Positions 1 to 11,234 of a DNA stretch of 64,000 nucleotides are shown here, in pieces. Source of the DNA: Bacillota bacterium (GTDB taxonomy: Bacteria > Bacillota > UBA5301 > Bu52); the NCBI GenBank assembly GCA_014896355.1, contig JADBKO010000006.1:17405-81404 (forward strand). The letters run 5' to 3'. Made by a program: the position numbers and the translations under genes. The first letter of the stretch is position 1. Every line of letters starts with the position of its first letter. The notes under the pieces are model-generated. The model worked only from the letters and a program-made list of their open reading frames with translations, made no database searches and had not been told where the DNA came from.

Positions 1-2029
1 GCCTGAGGAGCTCTTTCTTGCGCTTGGGCCCGATGCCCGGCACGTCGTCCAGGAAGGACTTCACAGCCCGCTTCCCCCGCAGCCTGCGGTGATAGGTGAT
101 GGCGAAACGGTGGGCTTCGTCCCGCACCTGCTGGAGGAGATAAAGAGCCGGTGAATGGGGGGAAAGCCGCAGGGGCTGCGGCCGGTCCGGCAGGTAGATC
201 TCCTCGAACTGTTTGGCCAGGCCCAGGACGGGCACGCGCACTCCTGCTTCCGCCATGCCGGCGAGGGCTGCGTTGAGCTGCCCGCGTCCGCCGTCGATGA
301 GGACCAGGTCCGGGAAGCGGGCGAAACGCGGGCGCCGCCGGGAAGCCCATGCTTCCGGCAGCTGCGGCGCAAGCCCCGGCTCAGGGCCGGACTCCGCTGC
401 GCCCTCCCTCGGCCCCTGAGGCGCGGGGGTGTCGTCTGGCCCCGCCAGGCGGCCCTGTTCCTGCAGGAGGGCCCGTTCCTCCAGGCCATGCTGAAACCGG
501 CGGCGCACCACCTCTTGCATGGAGGCGAAGTCATTGGGACCCTCCACGGTCTTGATGCGGAAGCGCCGGTATTCCGCAGGCTGTGGATGCCCCCCTTCCA
601 GCACCACCATGGAGGCTACGCTTTCCGCCCCCTGGGTATTGGAGATATCGAAGGCCTCGATGCGCACAGGCAGGCGCTCCAGCCCCAGTTCCCGCTGCAG
701 CTCCGCCAGGCCTTCGCGGATACGCTGGGCCTCCAGGTCCCGCTGGGCAGCGATCTCCTTCAGGGTGAGGCGGGCGTTCTCCGCCACCATGGCCATGAGA
801 TCTGCCTTTTCCCCCCGCTGGGGCACATGGAGATGCACGGCCCCGCCGCGGCGCCGGGCCAGCCATTCCTCCACCACCGCCGGAGATTCCACCGGATACT
901 GAAGCAGGATCTGGGGCGGCACGAACGTGGCGTCCCGGTAGTACTGTTGCACGAAGCCGCTCATGATCTCCTCAGGCGGCGTGCCATTGGCTTCCTCCAC
1001 CAGGAAATGCTCGCGGCCCACGATCTTGCCGCCCCGCACAAAAAACACCTGCACGCAGGCCAGGTCCAGGCCCGTGTCCACCGCCAGCGCCACGGCATCC
1101 CGGTCCGCCAGATCATGCGTGACGATCTTCTGCTTCTCCACCACCTGCTGCAGGGCCTGGATGCGGTCTCGCAACACCGCCGCCCGCTCGAACTGCAGAT
1201 CGGCCGCTGCCTGCTCCATCTCCCGGCGCAACTCGGCGATGATCTGATCCTGGCGCCCCTCCAGGAACAGAACGACCTGGCGGATCATCTCCCCGTAGCT
1301 TTGGCGGTCGATGAGGCCGGCGCACGGCCCGGGACAGCGATGAATGTGGTACTCCAGGCACGGCCGCAGACGCGTGTTTTCGTCGATGGGCAGGCGGCAG
1401 GTGCGGACGGGAAAATACTTGCGCAGAAGGGTGATGGTCTCCCGCACGGCGCCAGCGTGGGGGAAGGGGCCAAAATAACGGGCTCCGTCCGGCTTGGCCC
1501 GCCGCACGATGGAAAGCCGCGGGAACGGCTCCTCCAGCGACACCCGCAGGTATGGGTAGTGTTTGTCATCCTTGAGCCGCACGTTGAAGCGGGGGGAGTA
1601 CTCCTTGATCAGGTTGGACTCCAGGATCAAGGCTTCCACTTCGGAATCCGTGACGATGTAGTCGATACTGGCGATGTGGGCGACCATCCGCCGCGTGCGG
1701 GGTGGATGGGCGCGGCTGGACTGGAAATAGCTGCGGACCCGGTTGCGCAAAGACATGGCTTTGCCCACGTAGATGACCTCGCCGGCGGCGTTTTTCATCA
1801 GATAAACGCCCGGCCGCGTGGGCAGGCGGGACAACTCCTCGCGCAAGGCCTGCAGCCGCCCGGGGTCCCGGGCCAGTTCCGGCACGAGCTCGGCGGGGAA
1901 TTCCTCCGAGAACTCCTCGTCATCCACCGCCTGCTGCGGGGACAAGGCTTCCTCCTGCCCGCAGGGCGGCTGCTCCGCCCGTTCCCGCTGCTCCCGGGAC
2001 TCCGGATCCCGCGGTACCCGCTTTCCCAT
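1..2029 (-). CDS. uvrC: UvrABC excinuclease subunit C, 3' end cut by window edge
   Basis: UvrC makes both incisions around DNA damage handed over by UvrA and UvrB. Reading left from an ATG at 2029, an N-terminal extension rich in Glu and Pro is followed by the GIY-YIG nuclease domain (RPGVYLMKNAAGEVIYVGKA), a cysteine-bearing linker (RTCRLP, RPCLEY), a UVR segment (ADLQFERAAVLRDRI), and the RNase H-like nuclease half with EAFDISNTQG and LVLIDGGRGQ. The frame is still open at base 1 inside the helix-hairpin-helix (DVPGIGPKRKKELL), so only a few dozen C-terminal residues are missing. uvrA ends 36 bases upstream. A TTG at 2047 behind CAGGGG is an alternative start. The family call is certain; the start is not. 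Confidence 0.95.
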   Translation of the reverse strand, partial: MGKRVPRDPESREQRERAEQPPCGQEEALSPQQAVDDEEFSEEFPAELVPELARDPGRLQALREELSRLPTRPGVYLMKNAAGEVIYVGKAMSLRNRVRSYFQSSRAHPPRTRRMVAHIASIDYIVTDSEVEALILESNLIKEYSPRFNVRLKDDKHYPYLRVSLEEPFPRLSIVRRAKPDGARYFGPFPHAGAVRETITLLRKYFPVRTCRLPIDENTRLRPCLEYHIHRCPGPCAGLIDRQSYGEMIRQVVLFLEGRQDQIIAELRREMEQAAADLQFERAAVLRDRIQALQQVVEKQKIVTHDLADRDAVALAVDTGLDLACVQVFFVRGGKIVGREHFLVEEANGTPPEEIMSGFVQQYYRDATFVPPQILLQYPVESPAVVEEWLARRRGGAVHLHVPQRGEKADLMAMVAENARLTLKEIAAQRDLEAQRIREGLAELQRELGLERLPVRIEAFDISNTQGAESVASMVVLEGGHPQPAEYRRFRIKTVEGPNDFASMQEVVRRRFQHGLEERALLQEQGRLAGPDDTPAPQGPREGAAESGPEPGLAPQLPEAWASRRRPRFARFPDLVLIDGGRGQLNAALAGMAEAGVRVPVLGLAKQFEEIYLPDRPQPLRLSPHSPALYLLQQVRDEAHRFAITYHRRLRGKRAVKSFLDDVPGIGPKRKKELLR

Positions 2030-2065
2030 CCCTCGTATCCCCCGCAATTTCAGCCCCTGCTGGGT

Positions 2066-4978
2066 TCAAATGCGCCCCGCCGCAGCGCCCGCCTCCGCCC
2101 GGCCCGGCAAGGGCATCCCCAACAGGGGCGCCAGGTATTGGCCGGTATACGAAGCCGGGTAGGCGGCCACCTCCTCCGGGGTGCCGGTACAGACCACGCG
2201 GCCCCCCTGCTCGCCCCCTTCGGGCCCCAGGTCGATGATGTAGTCCGCGGTCTTGATCACATCCAAATTGTGCTCGATGACCACCACCGTGTCTCCCGCG
2301 TCCACCAGGCGGTGCAACACTTCCAGCAGCTTCTGGATGTCCGCCAGGTGCAGGCCGGTGGTCGGCTCATCGAGAATGTACAAGGTACGGCCGTCGCTGC
2401 GCCGGGAAAGCTCCGCGGCCAGCTTCACCCGCTGTGCCTCTCCGCCTGAAAGCTCCGTGGCCGGCTGGCCCAGCTTCATGTAACCCAGCCCTACATCATA
2501 CAATGTCTGCAGCTTCCGTTCAATGCGCGGCAGGGCGGAAAAGAAATCCAGGGCTTCCTCGATGCGCATGTCCAGCACGTCCGCGATGCTCTTGCCCCGG
2601 TAGCGGATTTCCAGGGTCTCCCGGCTGTAGCGGCGGCCCTGGCACACTTCACAAGGCACATACACGTCGGGGAGGAAGTGCATCTCGATCTTGATGATGC
2701 CATCGCCCTTGCAGGCCTCGCAGCGCCCTCCCTTTACATTGAAGCTGAAGCGTCCCGGCGTGTAGCCCCGGGCCCGGGCATCCGGGGTGAGGGCAAAAAC
2801 CTCCCGGATGAGGTCGAACACCCCGGTGTACGTGGCGGGATTCGAGCGGGGCGTACGGCCGATGGGTGACTGGTCGATGGCGATGACCTTGCCCAGCTGG
2901 TCCATTCCCAGGATGGCCGTGTGGGCGCCGGGGCGGGTCGCGGCGTGGTTCAGGTCATGAGCCAGGCGCTTGTACAGGATGTCATTGATAAGGCTGCTTT
3001 TGCCGGAACCGGACACGCCCGTCACACACACGAACAGCCCCAACGGAATGCGGACGTCGATGTTTTTCAGATTGTGCTCGCGAGCGCCGCGAATCTCCAG
3101 CCAGCGGCCGTTGGGCTGACGGCGCCGGGCGGGGACCTCGATGCGGCGCTTGCCGCTGAGGAACTGGCCCGTGATGGATTCCGGGCAATTCATCACGTCC
3201 TGCAGAGTCCCCGCCACCACCACCTGCCCGCCGTGGGCGCCGGCTCCCGGGCCGATATCCACGATGTAATCCGCAGAGCGGATGGTGTCTTCGTCGTGCT
3301 CCACCACGATGACGGTGTTGCCGAGGTCCCGCAGATGCTCCAGAGTGGCCAGCAGGCGGTGGTTATCCCGCTGGTGCAGGCCGATGCTGGGTTCATCCAG
3401 GATGTAGAGGACCCCCACCAGGCCGGAGCCGATCTGCGTGGCCAGCCGGATGCGCTGCGCCTCCCCGCCGGAAAGGGAGCCGGCGGCGCGGTCCAGGGTC
3501 AGGTAGCCCAGGCCCACGTCCTCCAGGAAGCGCAGGCGGGCCCGGATTTCCTTCAGGATTTGGTGGGCAATCCACTGTTCCCGCTCGCTGAGGGTCAGGC
3601 CTGCGAAAAACCTGCCTGCCTCCGCCACCGACATGCGGGTCACGTCCACAATGGATTTCTCCCCCACGGTGACGGCCAGGCTTTCGGGCCGCAGCCGGGC
3701 GCCGTGGCAGGCCGGGCAGGGGTGGGAGCTCATGAACGCTTCGATCTCCTCCTGCACGAACTCCGACTGGGACTCGCTCATGCGCCGCTGCAAATAGGGG
3801 ATCAGGCCTTCAAAGGGCACCTCAAAGGTGCGCCGCCGCCCTTCCCGGTTCTCATAGTCAAAGCTCACCGTCTCGGTGCCGGAGCCGTACAGCAGCACCT
3901 GACGGGCTTCCGGGCTTAGCTCCCGCAGGGGCCGGTTGGGGTCCACGTGCCAGCGGCGCATAAACCCCTGCAACATGCCCTGGTACCATTGGCTTTGGCT
4001 ACCCCGCCAGGGTACGATGCCCCCTTCGTTGATGGAAAGGCTGTCGTCCAGGATCAGCTCCGGGTCGAACTCCCGCTTCTCCCCCAGGCCCGTACACTCC
4101 GGACAGGCACCGAAAGGACTGTTGAAGGAAAACATGCGGGGGCTCAGCTCCTCGAAGCTGATGCCGCACTCCGGGCAGGCCAGTTTCTCACTGAACAGCA
4201 TCTCATGGCCATCCTCTTTGTCGGCCGCGCCGCCTGCGGCAGGAGAAGCATCGGGCGATGGCAGCACCTGGACAATGACCAATCCCTGGCCGATCTTGAG
4301 GGCGGTCTCCAGGGAATCCGCCAGCCGGGTGGCGATACCCGGCCGCAGGATCAGCCTGTCCACCACCACTTCAAGGTCATGCTTGCGCTTTTTGTCCAAA
4401 AGGATCTCTTCCGACAGGTCGCGCACCTCCCCATCGACCCGCACCCGCACAAAGCCATCCCGGCGGATCTGCTCCAAGACCTTGCGGTATTCCCCCTTGC
4501 GGCCCCGCGCCACCGGTCCCAAAATCTGCAGGCGGGTCCGCTCCGGCAGCGCCAGCACTTGGTCCACAATCTGCTGCACAGTCTGGGAGGCGATGGGCCT
4601 GCCGCACTGGGGGCAATGGGGATGCCCTACGCGGGCATACAGCAGCCGCAAATAATCGTAGATCTCGGTGACCGTGCCCACGGTGGAGCGTGGATTGCGG
4701 TGGGTGGTCTTCTGATCGATGGAGATGGCCGGAGAAAGGCCGGAGATGAAGTCCACGTCCGGTTTGTCCATCTGGCCCAGGAACTGCCGGGCATAGGCCG
4801 ACAGAGATTCCACGTAGCGGCGCTGCCCCTCAGCGTACAGGGTATCGAACGCCAGCGAGGACTTGCCCGAGCCGCTCAAGCCCGTGAAAACCACCAACTT
4901 GTCACGGGGGATCTCCAGGGAGATGTTCTTCAGATTATGTTGCCTGGCCCCTTGAATGACGATTTTGTCCTTGCTCAA
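2066..4978 (-). CDS. uvrA: UvrABC excinuclease subunit A
   Basis: UvrA is the damage-sensing ATPase that loads UvrB on DNA. The 970-residue protein has the full two-cassette layout. The first Walker A is GLSGSGKSS near residue 32. A zinc module (CPECGISF to GACPEC) lies near 270, followed by the first signature [11 protein letters not shown] near 500. A second Walker [10 protein letters not shown], lies near 655. The second zinc finger ([14 protein letters not shown]) lies near 755-780, and [11 protein letters not shown] with the Walker [12 protein letters not shown] follows. The start is TTG at 4978, chosen because GGAAGGAG lies nine bases ahead and [19 protein letters not shown] matches the family N-terminus. 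The gene overlaps the end of uvrB by 44 bases, which suggests translational coupling in a uvrB-uvrA-uvrC operon. Confidence 0.97.
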   Translation of the reverse strand: MSKDKIVIQGARQHNLKNISLEIPRDKLVVFTGLSGSGKSSLAFDTLYAEGQRRYVESLSAYARQFLGQMDKPDVDFISGLSPAISIDQKTTHRNPRSTVGTVTEIYDYLRLLYARVGHPHCPQCGRPIASQTVQQIVDQVLALPERTRLQILGPVARGRKGEYRKVLEQIRRDGFVRVRVDGEVRDLSEEILLDKKRKHDLEVVVDRLILRPGIATRLADSLETALKIGQGLVIVQVLPSPDASPAAGGAADKEDGHEMLFSEKLACPECGISFEELSPRMFSFNSPFGACPECTGLGEKREFDPELILDDSLSINEGGIVPWRGSQSQWYQGMLQGFMRRWHVDPNRPLRELSPEARQVLLYGSGTETVSFDYENREGRRRTFEVPFEGLIPYLQRRMSESQSEFVQEEIEAFMSSHPCPACHGARLRPESLAVTVGEKSIVDVTRMSVAEAGRFFAGLTLSEREQWIAHQILKEIRARLRFLEDVGLGYLTLDRAAGSLSGGEAQRIRLATQIGSGLVGVLYILDEPSIGLHQRDNHRLLATLEHLRDLGNTVIVVEHDEDTIRSADYIVDIGPGAGAHGGQVVVAGTLQDVMNCPESITGQFLSGKRRIEVPARRRQPNGRWLEIRGAREHNLKNIDVRIPLGLFVCVTGVSGSGKSSLINDILYKRLAHDLNHAATRPGAHTAILGMDQLGKVIAIDQSPIGRTPRSNPATYTGVFDLIREVFALTPDARARGYTPGRFSFNVKGGRCEACKGDGIIKIEMHFLPDVYVPCEVCQGRRYSRETLEIRYRGKSIADVLDMRIEEALDFFSALPRIERKLQTLYDVGLGYMKLGQPATELSGGEAQRVKLAAELSRRSDGRTLYILDEPTTGLHLADIQKLLEVLHRLVDAGDTVVVIEHNLDVIKTADYIIDLGPEGGEQGGRVVCTGTPEEVAAYPASYTGQYLAPLLGMPLPGRAEAGAAAGRI

Positions 4979-7127
4979 GCCGCACTGACTCCTTCCGTTC
5001 CGGAAGCTCCGCCCCTTCCTTGACGAGCAAAAGCTCCCTCCGCAAGGCCATGATCTCGTCGCGGACCTTGGCCGCCTCTTCGAACTGCAGGTCCCGGGCC
5101 AGGGCGTGCATGACCTTCTCCCGTTCCTTGATGTAGCGGGCCAATTCCAGCGGGCTCATGCGCTCCAGCCGCTGGCGCAGGCGGGCTGCCTCCTCCGGGC
5201 CTCCAAGCCCGGCCGGTACGCCGCCCATCCCATCCAGGCCGGGGCTGAGGGCAGAGACTGCGGCGCCGGCGCCCCCTGCTGCCACGCCTGCACCGGCGGC
5301 GCGGACATCGTACGCTCCCGCTCCTTCCGCCACGGCTTCCACGTGGATGCTGTCGCGGATGGCCTTCTGCACCGTCTCCGGCGTGATGCCGTGCTCCCGG
5401 TTGTACGCCATCTGGATGGCCCGGCGGCGATTGGTTTCCTCGATGGCCTGCCGCATGGAATCCGTGATGGTGTCCGCATACATGATCACGGTTCCGTGTA
5501 CATTGCGGGCAGCCCTGCCGATGGTCTGGATCAGCGAGGTGGTGGAGCGCAGAAACCCCTCCTTGTCGGCATCGAGGATGGCCACCAGCGAGACCTCGGG
5601 CAGATCCAGCCCTTCCCGGAGCAGATTGATCCCCACCAGCACGTCGAATTCGCCCAGGCGCAGCCCGCGCAGGATGTCCACCCGCTCCAGGGCTTCGATC
5701 TCCGAATGCAGATAGCGCACGCGCACGCCGACTTCAGCCAGGTACTCCGTGAGATCCTCGGCCATCTTCTTGGTCAGAGTGGTCACCAGCACCCGCTCGT
5801 GCGCCTCCACCCGGCGCCGGATCTCATGCAGCAAATCGTCCACCTGGCCCTTGACCGGGCGCACCAGGACCTCAGGATCCACCAGCCCGGTGGGGCGGAT
5901 GATCTGTTCCACCACCTGCTGGCTCTTGCGCATCTCATAGGGCCCGGGAGTGGCAGAGAAAAAGATGACCTGGTGCAGGTGCTGCTCAAACTCATCAAAG
6001 CGCAGCGGCCGGTTGTCCAGGGCTGAGGGCAGGCGGAAGCCATATTCCACCAGGACTTCCTTACGGGAACGGTCGCCTGCATACATTCCCCCCACCTGGG
6101 GGATGGTCTGGTGCGACTCGTCAATCAGCATGAGGAAATCCGGCGGGAAATAGTCCAGCAGGGTGGCGGGAGGCTCCCCCGGCTGGCGCCCGGAAAGATG
6201 CCGCGAGTAGTTCTCGATGCCCTGGCAATAGCCGATCTCCGCCAGCATCTCCAGGTCGTAGCGGGTCCGCTGTTCCAGGCGCTGGGCAGCCAACAGGTCG
6301 CCCTTGGCCCGCAGCTCCGCCAGGCGCTGCTCCAGCTCCTGCTCGATGGACTGCAACGCCGCCTTGCGCTTGTCCTCGGTGGTGACGTAGTGGCTGGCCG
6401 GATAGATCTTCACTTCCTCCGGCTGGCCCACGATCTCGCCGGTGACGGGGTCCAACTCCTGGATGCGCTCGATCTCATCGCCGAAAAACTCAATGCGCAA
6501 CACATTCTCGCCGTAAGCCGGCACGATCTCCAGCACATCCCCCCGCACGCGGAAGGTGCCGCGGCTGAAGCCGTAGTCGTTGCGGACGTACTGGATGCCC
6601 ACCAGGCGCCTGAGAATACGGTCCCGGTCCCGGACATCGCCGGGCTTCAGGGACAGCGTGAGGCCCACATAGTCCTCGGGCGCCCCCAGGCCGTAGATGC
6701 ACGAGACACTGGCAACAATCAGCACGTCCCGGCGCTCGAACAGGGAGCTGGTGGCGGCGTGGCGCAGCCGGTCGATCTCGTCGTTGATGGAGGCGTCCTT
6801 CTCGATGTAGGTGTCTGTGGTGGGCACGTACGCCTCGGGCTGATAATAGTCGTAGTAACTGATAAAATAGTGCACCGCGTTATGCGGGAAAAACTCCTTG
6901 AATTCGCTGTACAGCTGGGCGGCCAGGGTTTTGTTGTGGGCCAGCACCAGGGTCGGCTTTTGCACCGCCTGGATGATATTGGCCATGGTGAAGGTCTTGC
7001 CTGTGCCCGTGGCGCCCAGGAGAGTCTGAAAACGCAGGCCCCGCCGCAGCCCGTCCACCAGCCGCGCGATGGCTTGCGGCTGGTCGCCGGTGGGCTCATA
7101 CGGGGCCACCAGTTGAAACGAAGGCAT
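4935..7127 (-). CDS. uvrB: UvrABC excinuclease subunit B, with Ala/Gly-rich insertion
   Basis: UvrB is the helicase-like damage-verification subunit. The protein has Walker A GATGTGKT near residue 40, the beta-hairpin region [12 protein letters not shown], the DESH box, helicase motifs through QTIGRAARN, and a C-terminal UVR motif ([16 protein letters not shown]) that contacts UvrC. The ATG at 7127 gives the standard start [20 protein letters not shown] and has GAGAGG ahead; the longer open frame upstream is not conserved. At 730 residues it is about 60 longer than is usual. The excess is a low-complexity Ala/Gly-rich stretch, coded at about 5215-5345, between the helicase core and the UVR motif. 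A TATAAT box lies about 50 bases upstream. Confidence 0.96.
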   Translation of the reverse strand: MPSFQLVAPYEPTGDQPQAIARLVDGLRRGLRFQTLLGATGTGKTFTMANIIQAVQKPTLVLAHNKTLAAQLYSEFKEFFPHNAVHYFISYYDYYQPEAYVPTTDTYIEKDASINDEIDRLRHAATSSLFERRDVLIVASVSCIYGLGAPEDYVGLTLSLKPGDVRDRDRILRRLVGIQYVRNDYGFSRGTFRVRGDVLEIVPAYGENVLRIEFFGDEIERIQELDPVTGEIVGQPEEVKIYPASHYVTTEDKRKAALQSIEQELEQRLAELRAKGDLLAAQRLEQRTRYDLEMLAEIGYCQGIENYSRHLSGRQPGEPPATLLDYFPPDFLMLIDESHQTIPQVGGMYAGDRSRKEVLVEYGFRLPSALDNRPLRFDEFEQHLHQVIFFSATPGPYEMRKSQQVVEQIIRPTGLVDPEVLVRPVKGQVDDLLHEIRRRVEAHERVLVTTLTKKMAEDLTEYLAEVGVRVRYLHSEIEALERVDILRGLRLGEFDVLVGINLLREGLDLPEVSLVAILDADKEGFLRSTTSLIQTIGRAARNVHGTVIMYADTITDSMRQAIEETNRRRAIQMAYNREHGITPETVQKAIRDSIHVEAVAEGAGAYDVRAAGAGVAAGGAGAAVSALSPGLDGMGGVPAGLGGPEEAARLRQRLERMSPLELARYIKEREKVMHALARDLQFEEAAKVRDEIMALRRELLLVKEGAELPERKESVRLEQGQNRHSRGQAT

Positions 7128-7175
7128 AGCCGTACCTCTCCCTCGGCGCAACACGCCAGCGGTAAATCCGCATCT

Positions 7176-7181
7176 ATTATA
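7176..7181 (-). promoter_or_regulatory. -10 element ahead of uvrB operon
   Basis: Perfect TATAAT on the minus strand, about 50 bases ahead of the uvrB start. The -35 region is weak (TATGTT at 17 bases). I saw no clear LexA-type box beside it. Confidence 0.5.
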
Positions 7182-7212
7182 GCATAGGCGCCGGGAAAAA
7201 CATACGTTCGCT

Positions 7213-8301
7213 TTACTTTCCTGCGCGGGGCGCACGGCCCGGGAGCGGGGAAGCCGGATGGCGCAGAGTGTGCAGCCAGGCCCGGTAGCGCGTCCAGGCC
7301 GCCGCGTCTGCGGCCACCTGGGACACCGGGACCAGCCGGATGCCCTCCGCAACCAGCCTGGGAAGTGTGTTCTGCAGGGCCCGCAGGGTGTCCGGGCGCA
7401 GATGCCCGATCCCTACGGCGACACCCCAGCGGCGGGCGGACACCGCCAGCTCCTGCAGCCTGCGCTCTACAGCGGCCACGCCGGGCTGGCTGTCCAGGAA
7501 GCCTTGATTGATGACGCAGGGGACGCCGTAACGCCAGGCCGTGTCGGCAGCCACGGAAAACGGAGTGGTGCGGGAATCCAAGAAGAACAGGCCTCTGCCC
7601 GCAAAGACGGAGAAGAACCGCTCCATGACCGCCCGATTGGCAGTGGCCAGGGACCCCATGTGGTTGTTGGCTCCCACGGCCATGGGGATCTCCTTCTGCG
7701 CAGCGTCCAGAAGGGCGGCGATCTGTCGAACGCCGCTGGCCAGCGTCACCCCGGCCCCACCCATGGGCCGGCCGTCCGCAGGCTGCATGGGGATGTGTAG
7801 GATCACCTGCCAGCCGTGGGCCTGCCCCAGGCGAGCCTGGAGGGCGCTTTCCGGCAACCCGGGCAACACCGACATGGTGAGGGGATACGGGAGGTCTAAG
7901 AAACCGGCAGCCTCCGGACGGGGATAGCCCCAGTCATCAATGATGATGGCCAGGCGCGGCTGCCGGGCCGGCGGTGGCCCGGGGAATCCCGTGCCGGGAG
8001 CCGCCGGCTCCGGGGCGGAAGGCGGCTGCGGCGCAGCTGGAAGGCCTGTAGGCGCCGGCGGGCGCTGGCCCGGTTGCACGCCGGCCGCCGGGCTGGTCTG
8101 GACAGCGTCCACCCGGACCCGGTGCGACAAGGCCGGTTCCGCAGGCCCGGGGTTGGAGGTCCGGAGCCAGGCCGCGTCGCTCGACACCCGGCCGTCCTCC
8201 GCCAGACCCCGGGCATAAGCCCACAACGCAACCCCGGTCACGGAAACCCAAGCAACGAGCGCGATGCCGGCACAAACTGCCGTGGCGACCTCACGCCGCA
8301 T
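7213..8301 (-). CDS. divergent polysaccharide deacetylase family protein (YibQ/DUF610)
   Basis: Predicted secreted or membrane-anchored protein of the divergent polysaccharide deacetylase family, which keeps the NodB-like barrel but departs from the classical metal motif. After an N-terminal hydrophobic segment ([20 protein letters not shown]) and a Pro/Ala-rich linker comes the domain, with [24 protein letters not shown] and the late [10 protein letters not shown]. The start at 8301 overlaps the end of the ctpA gene by 11 bases; an ATG at 8325 is possible but has no spaced binding site. Neighbouring genes for an M23 peptidase and CtpA form the same trio as envC-ctpA-yibQ in other bacteria, which supports a role in envelope turnover. 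The exact substrate is unknown. Confidence 0.85.
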   Translation of the reverse strand: MRREVATAVCAGIALVAWVSVTGVALWAYARGLAEDGRVSSDAAWLRTSNPGPAEPALSHRVRVDAVQTSPAAGVQPGQRPPAPTGLPAAPQPPSAPEPAAPGTGFPGPPPARQPRLAIIIDDWGYPRPEAAGFLDLPYPLTMSVLPGLPESALQARLGQAHGWQVILHIPMQPADGRPMGGAGVTLASGVRQIAALLDAAQKEIPMAVGANNHMGSLATANRAVMERFFSVFAGRGLFFLDSRTTPFSVAADTAWRYGVPCVINQGFLDSQPGVAAVERRLQELAVSARRWGVAVGIGHLRPDTLRALQNTLPRLVAEGIRLVPVSQVAADAAAWTRYRAWLHTLRHPASPLPGRAPRAGK

Positions 8302-9781
8302 GGTCCCCCCAGCCCGCCGCCACATCCTTCTGACCGGCCCAGGACCCGATCCAGGCCACCTGCTTATGGGCCAGCTTCGCCTTCAGGATCTCCAGGGCCT
8401 TGTCGAGCTGGGGATCAGGCTGCTGCGTGCCCGCCCCGGGCTGCGCCGGAGCCGCCGGGGTCTGTCCCGGGGTGCCGGGCTGAGCCGGAGCCTGGCCTTG
8501 AGCCGGGGACTGCGCCGGAGGCTGCCCGGCCCCCTTCTGCTCCGTGCCCGTCCCGCCCTTGGGGCCTGCCGTCTGCCCGCCCTTGCCGGACGGTGCGCCC
8601 TGGCCTGCCTGGGCGGTGGAGCCGCTCTGCAGGCTTCGCAGCTCCTGCTCCATCTCCCGGTCGCCGGGGTTGTAGACGACCACATCGGGCTGGACGCCCA
8701 CCTTGTGGATGGAGTGGCCCCCCGCCGTGAGGTAGCGTTGGGTGGTGACGGCCACGGCGCCGCCGTTCCCCAGCGTGAACACCGTCTGCACCAGGCCTTT
8801 GCCGAAGGTGCGGGTTCCCACCAGCGTGGCCCTGCCGGTGTCCTTCAAAGCGCCGGAGACGATCTCCGATGCGCTGGCGCTGCCCATGTTCACCAGGACC
8901 ACCATGGGATAATCGGGATGGGTGCCGCTGCCGGAAGCGTAGATGGCCTGTTTCTTGCCATCCCGGCCTACGATGTACATGATGGGGCCCCGGCGGATGA
9001 AATCATTGGCGATCTGAATGGCTGCCGGCAAATAGCCGCCGGGGTTGAACCGCAGATCGAGAATCAGCCCCTTCATGCCCTGGCTCTCCAGGTTCCGCAG
9101 GGCTTTCTCCATCTCCTCAGGGCTGGTTTCGCCGAAGAGGTCCAGCTTGATATAGCCGATGCGGCCGGCCATGAGCTTGCTTTCCACGCTGGGCGGCTGA
9201 ATGATCTCCCGCACCATGCGCACACGGATGAGAGCCTTCACTCCCGGCCGCTCGAGCTCCAACTCCACCGCCTTGCCCGCCGGCCCTCGCATGAGGCTCA
9301 CCGCTTCGTCCACGCTCATGTTCGCCGTGGAACGGCCGTCTACAGCCCGGATCTTGTCACCGGCCTTGACGCCGGCGCGGTCCGCCGGAGTGCCACGGAT
9401 GGGTGCCACCACCGTGATGGCATCCCCCTGCATGCCCACGTACAGGCCAATCCCCCCGTACGCCTTCCCGGTCTCGATCTGCATGTTCTCATAGGCCGCC
9501 GGGCTCATATAGCGGGTGTAAGGGTCATCCGGCAGGGTCTTGCGCAGCATGCCGTTAATGGTCCCGGCATGTACGTAATTGTTGGCCAGAACCAGCAGGC
9601 TCACGGGATCCACGTATTGCGATTTCACCAGCGTCATGACTTCCAGCGCGCTGGCCAGGCTCTCCCCCGTGCTGCTGTCGGCATGGCCGGGCCGTGAGGC
9701 CGCGGCCAGAAACCCCACAGCCACCACGGTGGCCAAGACCAGCACCACGGCCCAGATGCGCCGGTTCGAGCTCCTGTTCAT
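8291..9781 (-). CDS. ctpA: S41 family C-terminal processing peptidase
   Basis: Serine protease with a Ser-Lys dyad that trims or degrades exported proteins by their C-termini. It shows an N-terminal membrane or signal segment (AVVLVLATVVAVGFLAAA), a PDZ domain (GGIGLYVGMQGDAITVV to VKAGDKIRAVDG), and the S41 core with the nucleophile Ser in GSASASEIVSG and the general-base Lys in TFGKGLVQT. About 65 residues of Pro/Ala/Gln/Gly-rich sequence follow the core, then a short C-terminal segment. The ATG at 9781 was chosen because GGAAGG lies ahead; the longer frame starts with GTG at 9811. In FtsEX-linked loci such proteases can control the associated cell-wall hydrolase, which is my inference here. 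Confidence 0.93.
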   Translation of the reverse strand: MNRSSNRRIWAVVLVLATVVAVGFLAAASRPGHADSSTGESLASALEVMTLVKSQYVDPVSLLVLANNYVHAGTINGMLRKTLPDDPYTRYMSPAAYENMQIETGKAYGGIGLYVGMQGDAITVVAPIRGTPADRAGVKAGDKIRAVDGRSTANMSVDEAVSLMRGPAGKAVELELERPGVKALIRVRMVREIIQPPSVESKLMAGRIGYIKLDLFGETSPEEMEKALRNLESQGMKGLILDLRFNPGGYLPAAIQIANDFIRRGPIMYIVGRDGKKQAIYASGSGTHPDYPMVVLVNMGSASASEIVSGALKDTGRATLVGTRTFGKGLVQTVFTLGNGGAVAVTTQRYLTAGGHSIHKVGVQPDVVVYNPGDREMEQELRSLQSGSTAQAGQGAPSGKGGQTAGPKGGTGTEQKGAGQPPAQSPAQGQAPAQPGTPGQTPAAPAQPGAGTQQPDPQLDKALEILKAKLAHKQVAWIGSWAGQKDVAAGWGDHAA

Positions 9782-9920
9782 CCAGGCATCAACCTTCCTT
9801 CCCCGCCCCACTGTTCAAACCTATGCCGGCAATGGTCCCGTATACCCGGGCTGCGCCTGCAGGTTTTCCGGGGGCTGCGGCACAGGCCCGCGGCGCAGGG
9901 GGGCGGCGGCATCGGTTGCC

Positions 9921-11222
9921 TCACGGCAGCCAAGGCAGCGGGTTTTCCGGCGCGCCGTTGCGCCGCACCTCGAAATGAACGTGCGGTCCGGTGGCCAAAC
10001 CCGTGGCCCCTGCCCGGGCAATCACTTCCCCTTGCTGGACCTGTTCCCCTGCCTGGACCAGCAGAATGGAATTATGCCCGTACAGGGTGGAGATTCCGTT
10101 CCCGTGGTCGATGACGACCGTCTTCCCGTAGCCGTTGACCCAGCCGGCCATGACCACGTCTCCGGCGGCCACGGCCCGCACCGGGGTTCCGTAGGGGACC
10201 GCGATGTCGATCCCGGTGTGGAGGATGGCCCGGCCCAATATGGGATGGACGCGGTAGCCGTACGGTGAGGTGATGGGTCCCTGCACCGGCCAAATGAAAG
10301 GCTGCAGCCCGCCGGGCACAACCCGGCTCTTACGCTGCTGCAACATCCGCTGGATCTGCTCGGACGAGCGTTGCAGCGCAGCCAGATCCTCTTCTATGGC
10401 GGCCCGTTCCGAGCGGACGCTGGCCAGAGCAGACCGCTGCGAGGCAATCTGGCGGTTCAGATCTGCGATGGCCTGGTTGGTCTGATCCTGCAGCTGCGCC
10501 AGCCTCTGGCGCTGGGAATCCAGGGCCGCCTGGCGGGCTTCCAGATCCTGCCGGGCCTGGGCCACCTGCTGCTGAGCCTGAGCCAACTGGCGTAGCAAAG
10601 ACAGATCGTAACGCAGAATGTAACCCAGGTATTCCGCCCGGACCATCAGGTCATCGAGGCTGCGGGCATTGAACAGAAGCTGGAAATAGCTCACGCCGCT
10701 CAGCTGGTAGATGCTGCGCAACCGGGTGCCCATGACGTCCTGCCGCTGGATCAGCTGCTGCTGCAGGCGCTCCTCGCGTGCGCGGGCCTCGGCAATGGCC
10801 TGCTCCGTCTGGCGTATCTGCGTCTTGACCGCGAAAAGCTGCGATTCCAGCTGATCCAGGCGGGCCTGGGTCCGCTGATAGGCCTGCTGCGTGCCTTGCA
10901 GAGTCTGGGCGATACGGCTTTCCTCGCGCTTCTTGCCCATCACCCGCTCCTTGAGGGCGCGGATCTGCTGCGTGATCTCCTGCAGCTGCTGGTAGGGGTC
11001 CTTGGATGCAGCCAGCACCGTATTGGACGTCAGAGGGACCCCGTCCCGCACCAGGCTGAGCCGGAATGCGCCGCTGGCCAGAACAAACGCTGCAGCCAGT
11101 AGGACAACCACCGCCAGCGCCGCACCACGGGCGGGGAAGGAGGCGCGGCTCCGCGTGGCCCGGCATCCGGGGCCCGGTCTATGGCTGGACAGCCGTTGTC
11201 GGGGAGTCTGTTCAGGATTCAA
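9921..11222 (-). CDS. M23 peptidase with coiled coil (EnvC/CwlO-type FtsEX partner)
   Basis: Secreted 433-residue protein. It has an N-terminal signal or anchor segment (GAALAVVVLLAAAFVLASGA), a long Gln/Arg-rich coiled coil from about residue 75 to 290, and a C-terminal lysostaphin-type M23 domain (PITSPYGYRVHPILG, HTGIDIAVPYG, HGNGISTLYGH, GPHVHFEV). The zinc-ligand His residues of the M23 fold look intact, so it may be an active endopeptidase rather than a pure activator like E. coli EnvC. The start is TTG, eight bases after GGAGG, and that GGAGG overlaps the ftsX stop region. Position directly after ftsX implies that FtsEX gates this protein across the membrane. Confidence 0.9.
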   Translation of the reverse strand: MNPEQTPRQRLSSHRPGPGCRATRSRASFPARGAALAVVVLLAAAFVLASGAFRLSLVRDGVPLTSNTVLAASKDPYQQLQEITQQIRALKERVMGKKREESRIAQTLQGTQQAYQRTQARLDQLESQLFAVKTQIRQTEQAIAEARAREERLQQQLIQRQDVMGTRLRSIYQLSGVSYFQLLFNARSLDDLMVRAEYLGYILRYDLSLLRQLAQAQQQVAQARQDLEARQAALDSQRQRLAQLQDQTNQAIADLNRQIASQRSALASVRSERAAIEEDLAALQRSSEQIQRMLQQRKSRVVPGGLQPFIWPVQGPITSPYGYRVHPILGRAILHTGIDIAVPYGTPVRAVAAGDVVMAGWVNGYGKTVVIDHGNGISTLYGHNSILLVQAGEQVQQGEVIARAGATGLATGPHVHFEVRRNGAPENPLPWLP

Positions 11223-11234
11223 CCGGTGCTCCTC

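Noticed and set aside
155..2449. Long plus-strand open frame opposite uvrC and the end of uvrA
   Set aside because: The minus-strand frame encodes an unmistakable UvrC. The plus frame is Pro/His/Gln/Arg-rich without motifs, as expected for antisense shadows in GC-rich DNA.
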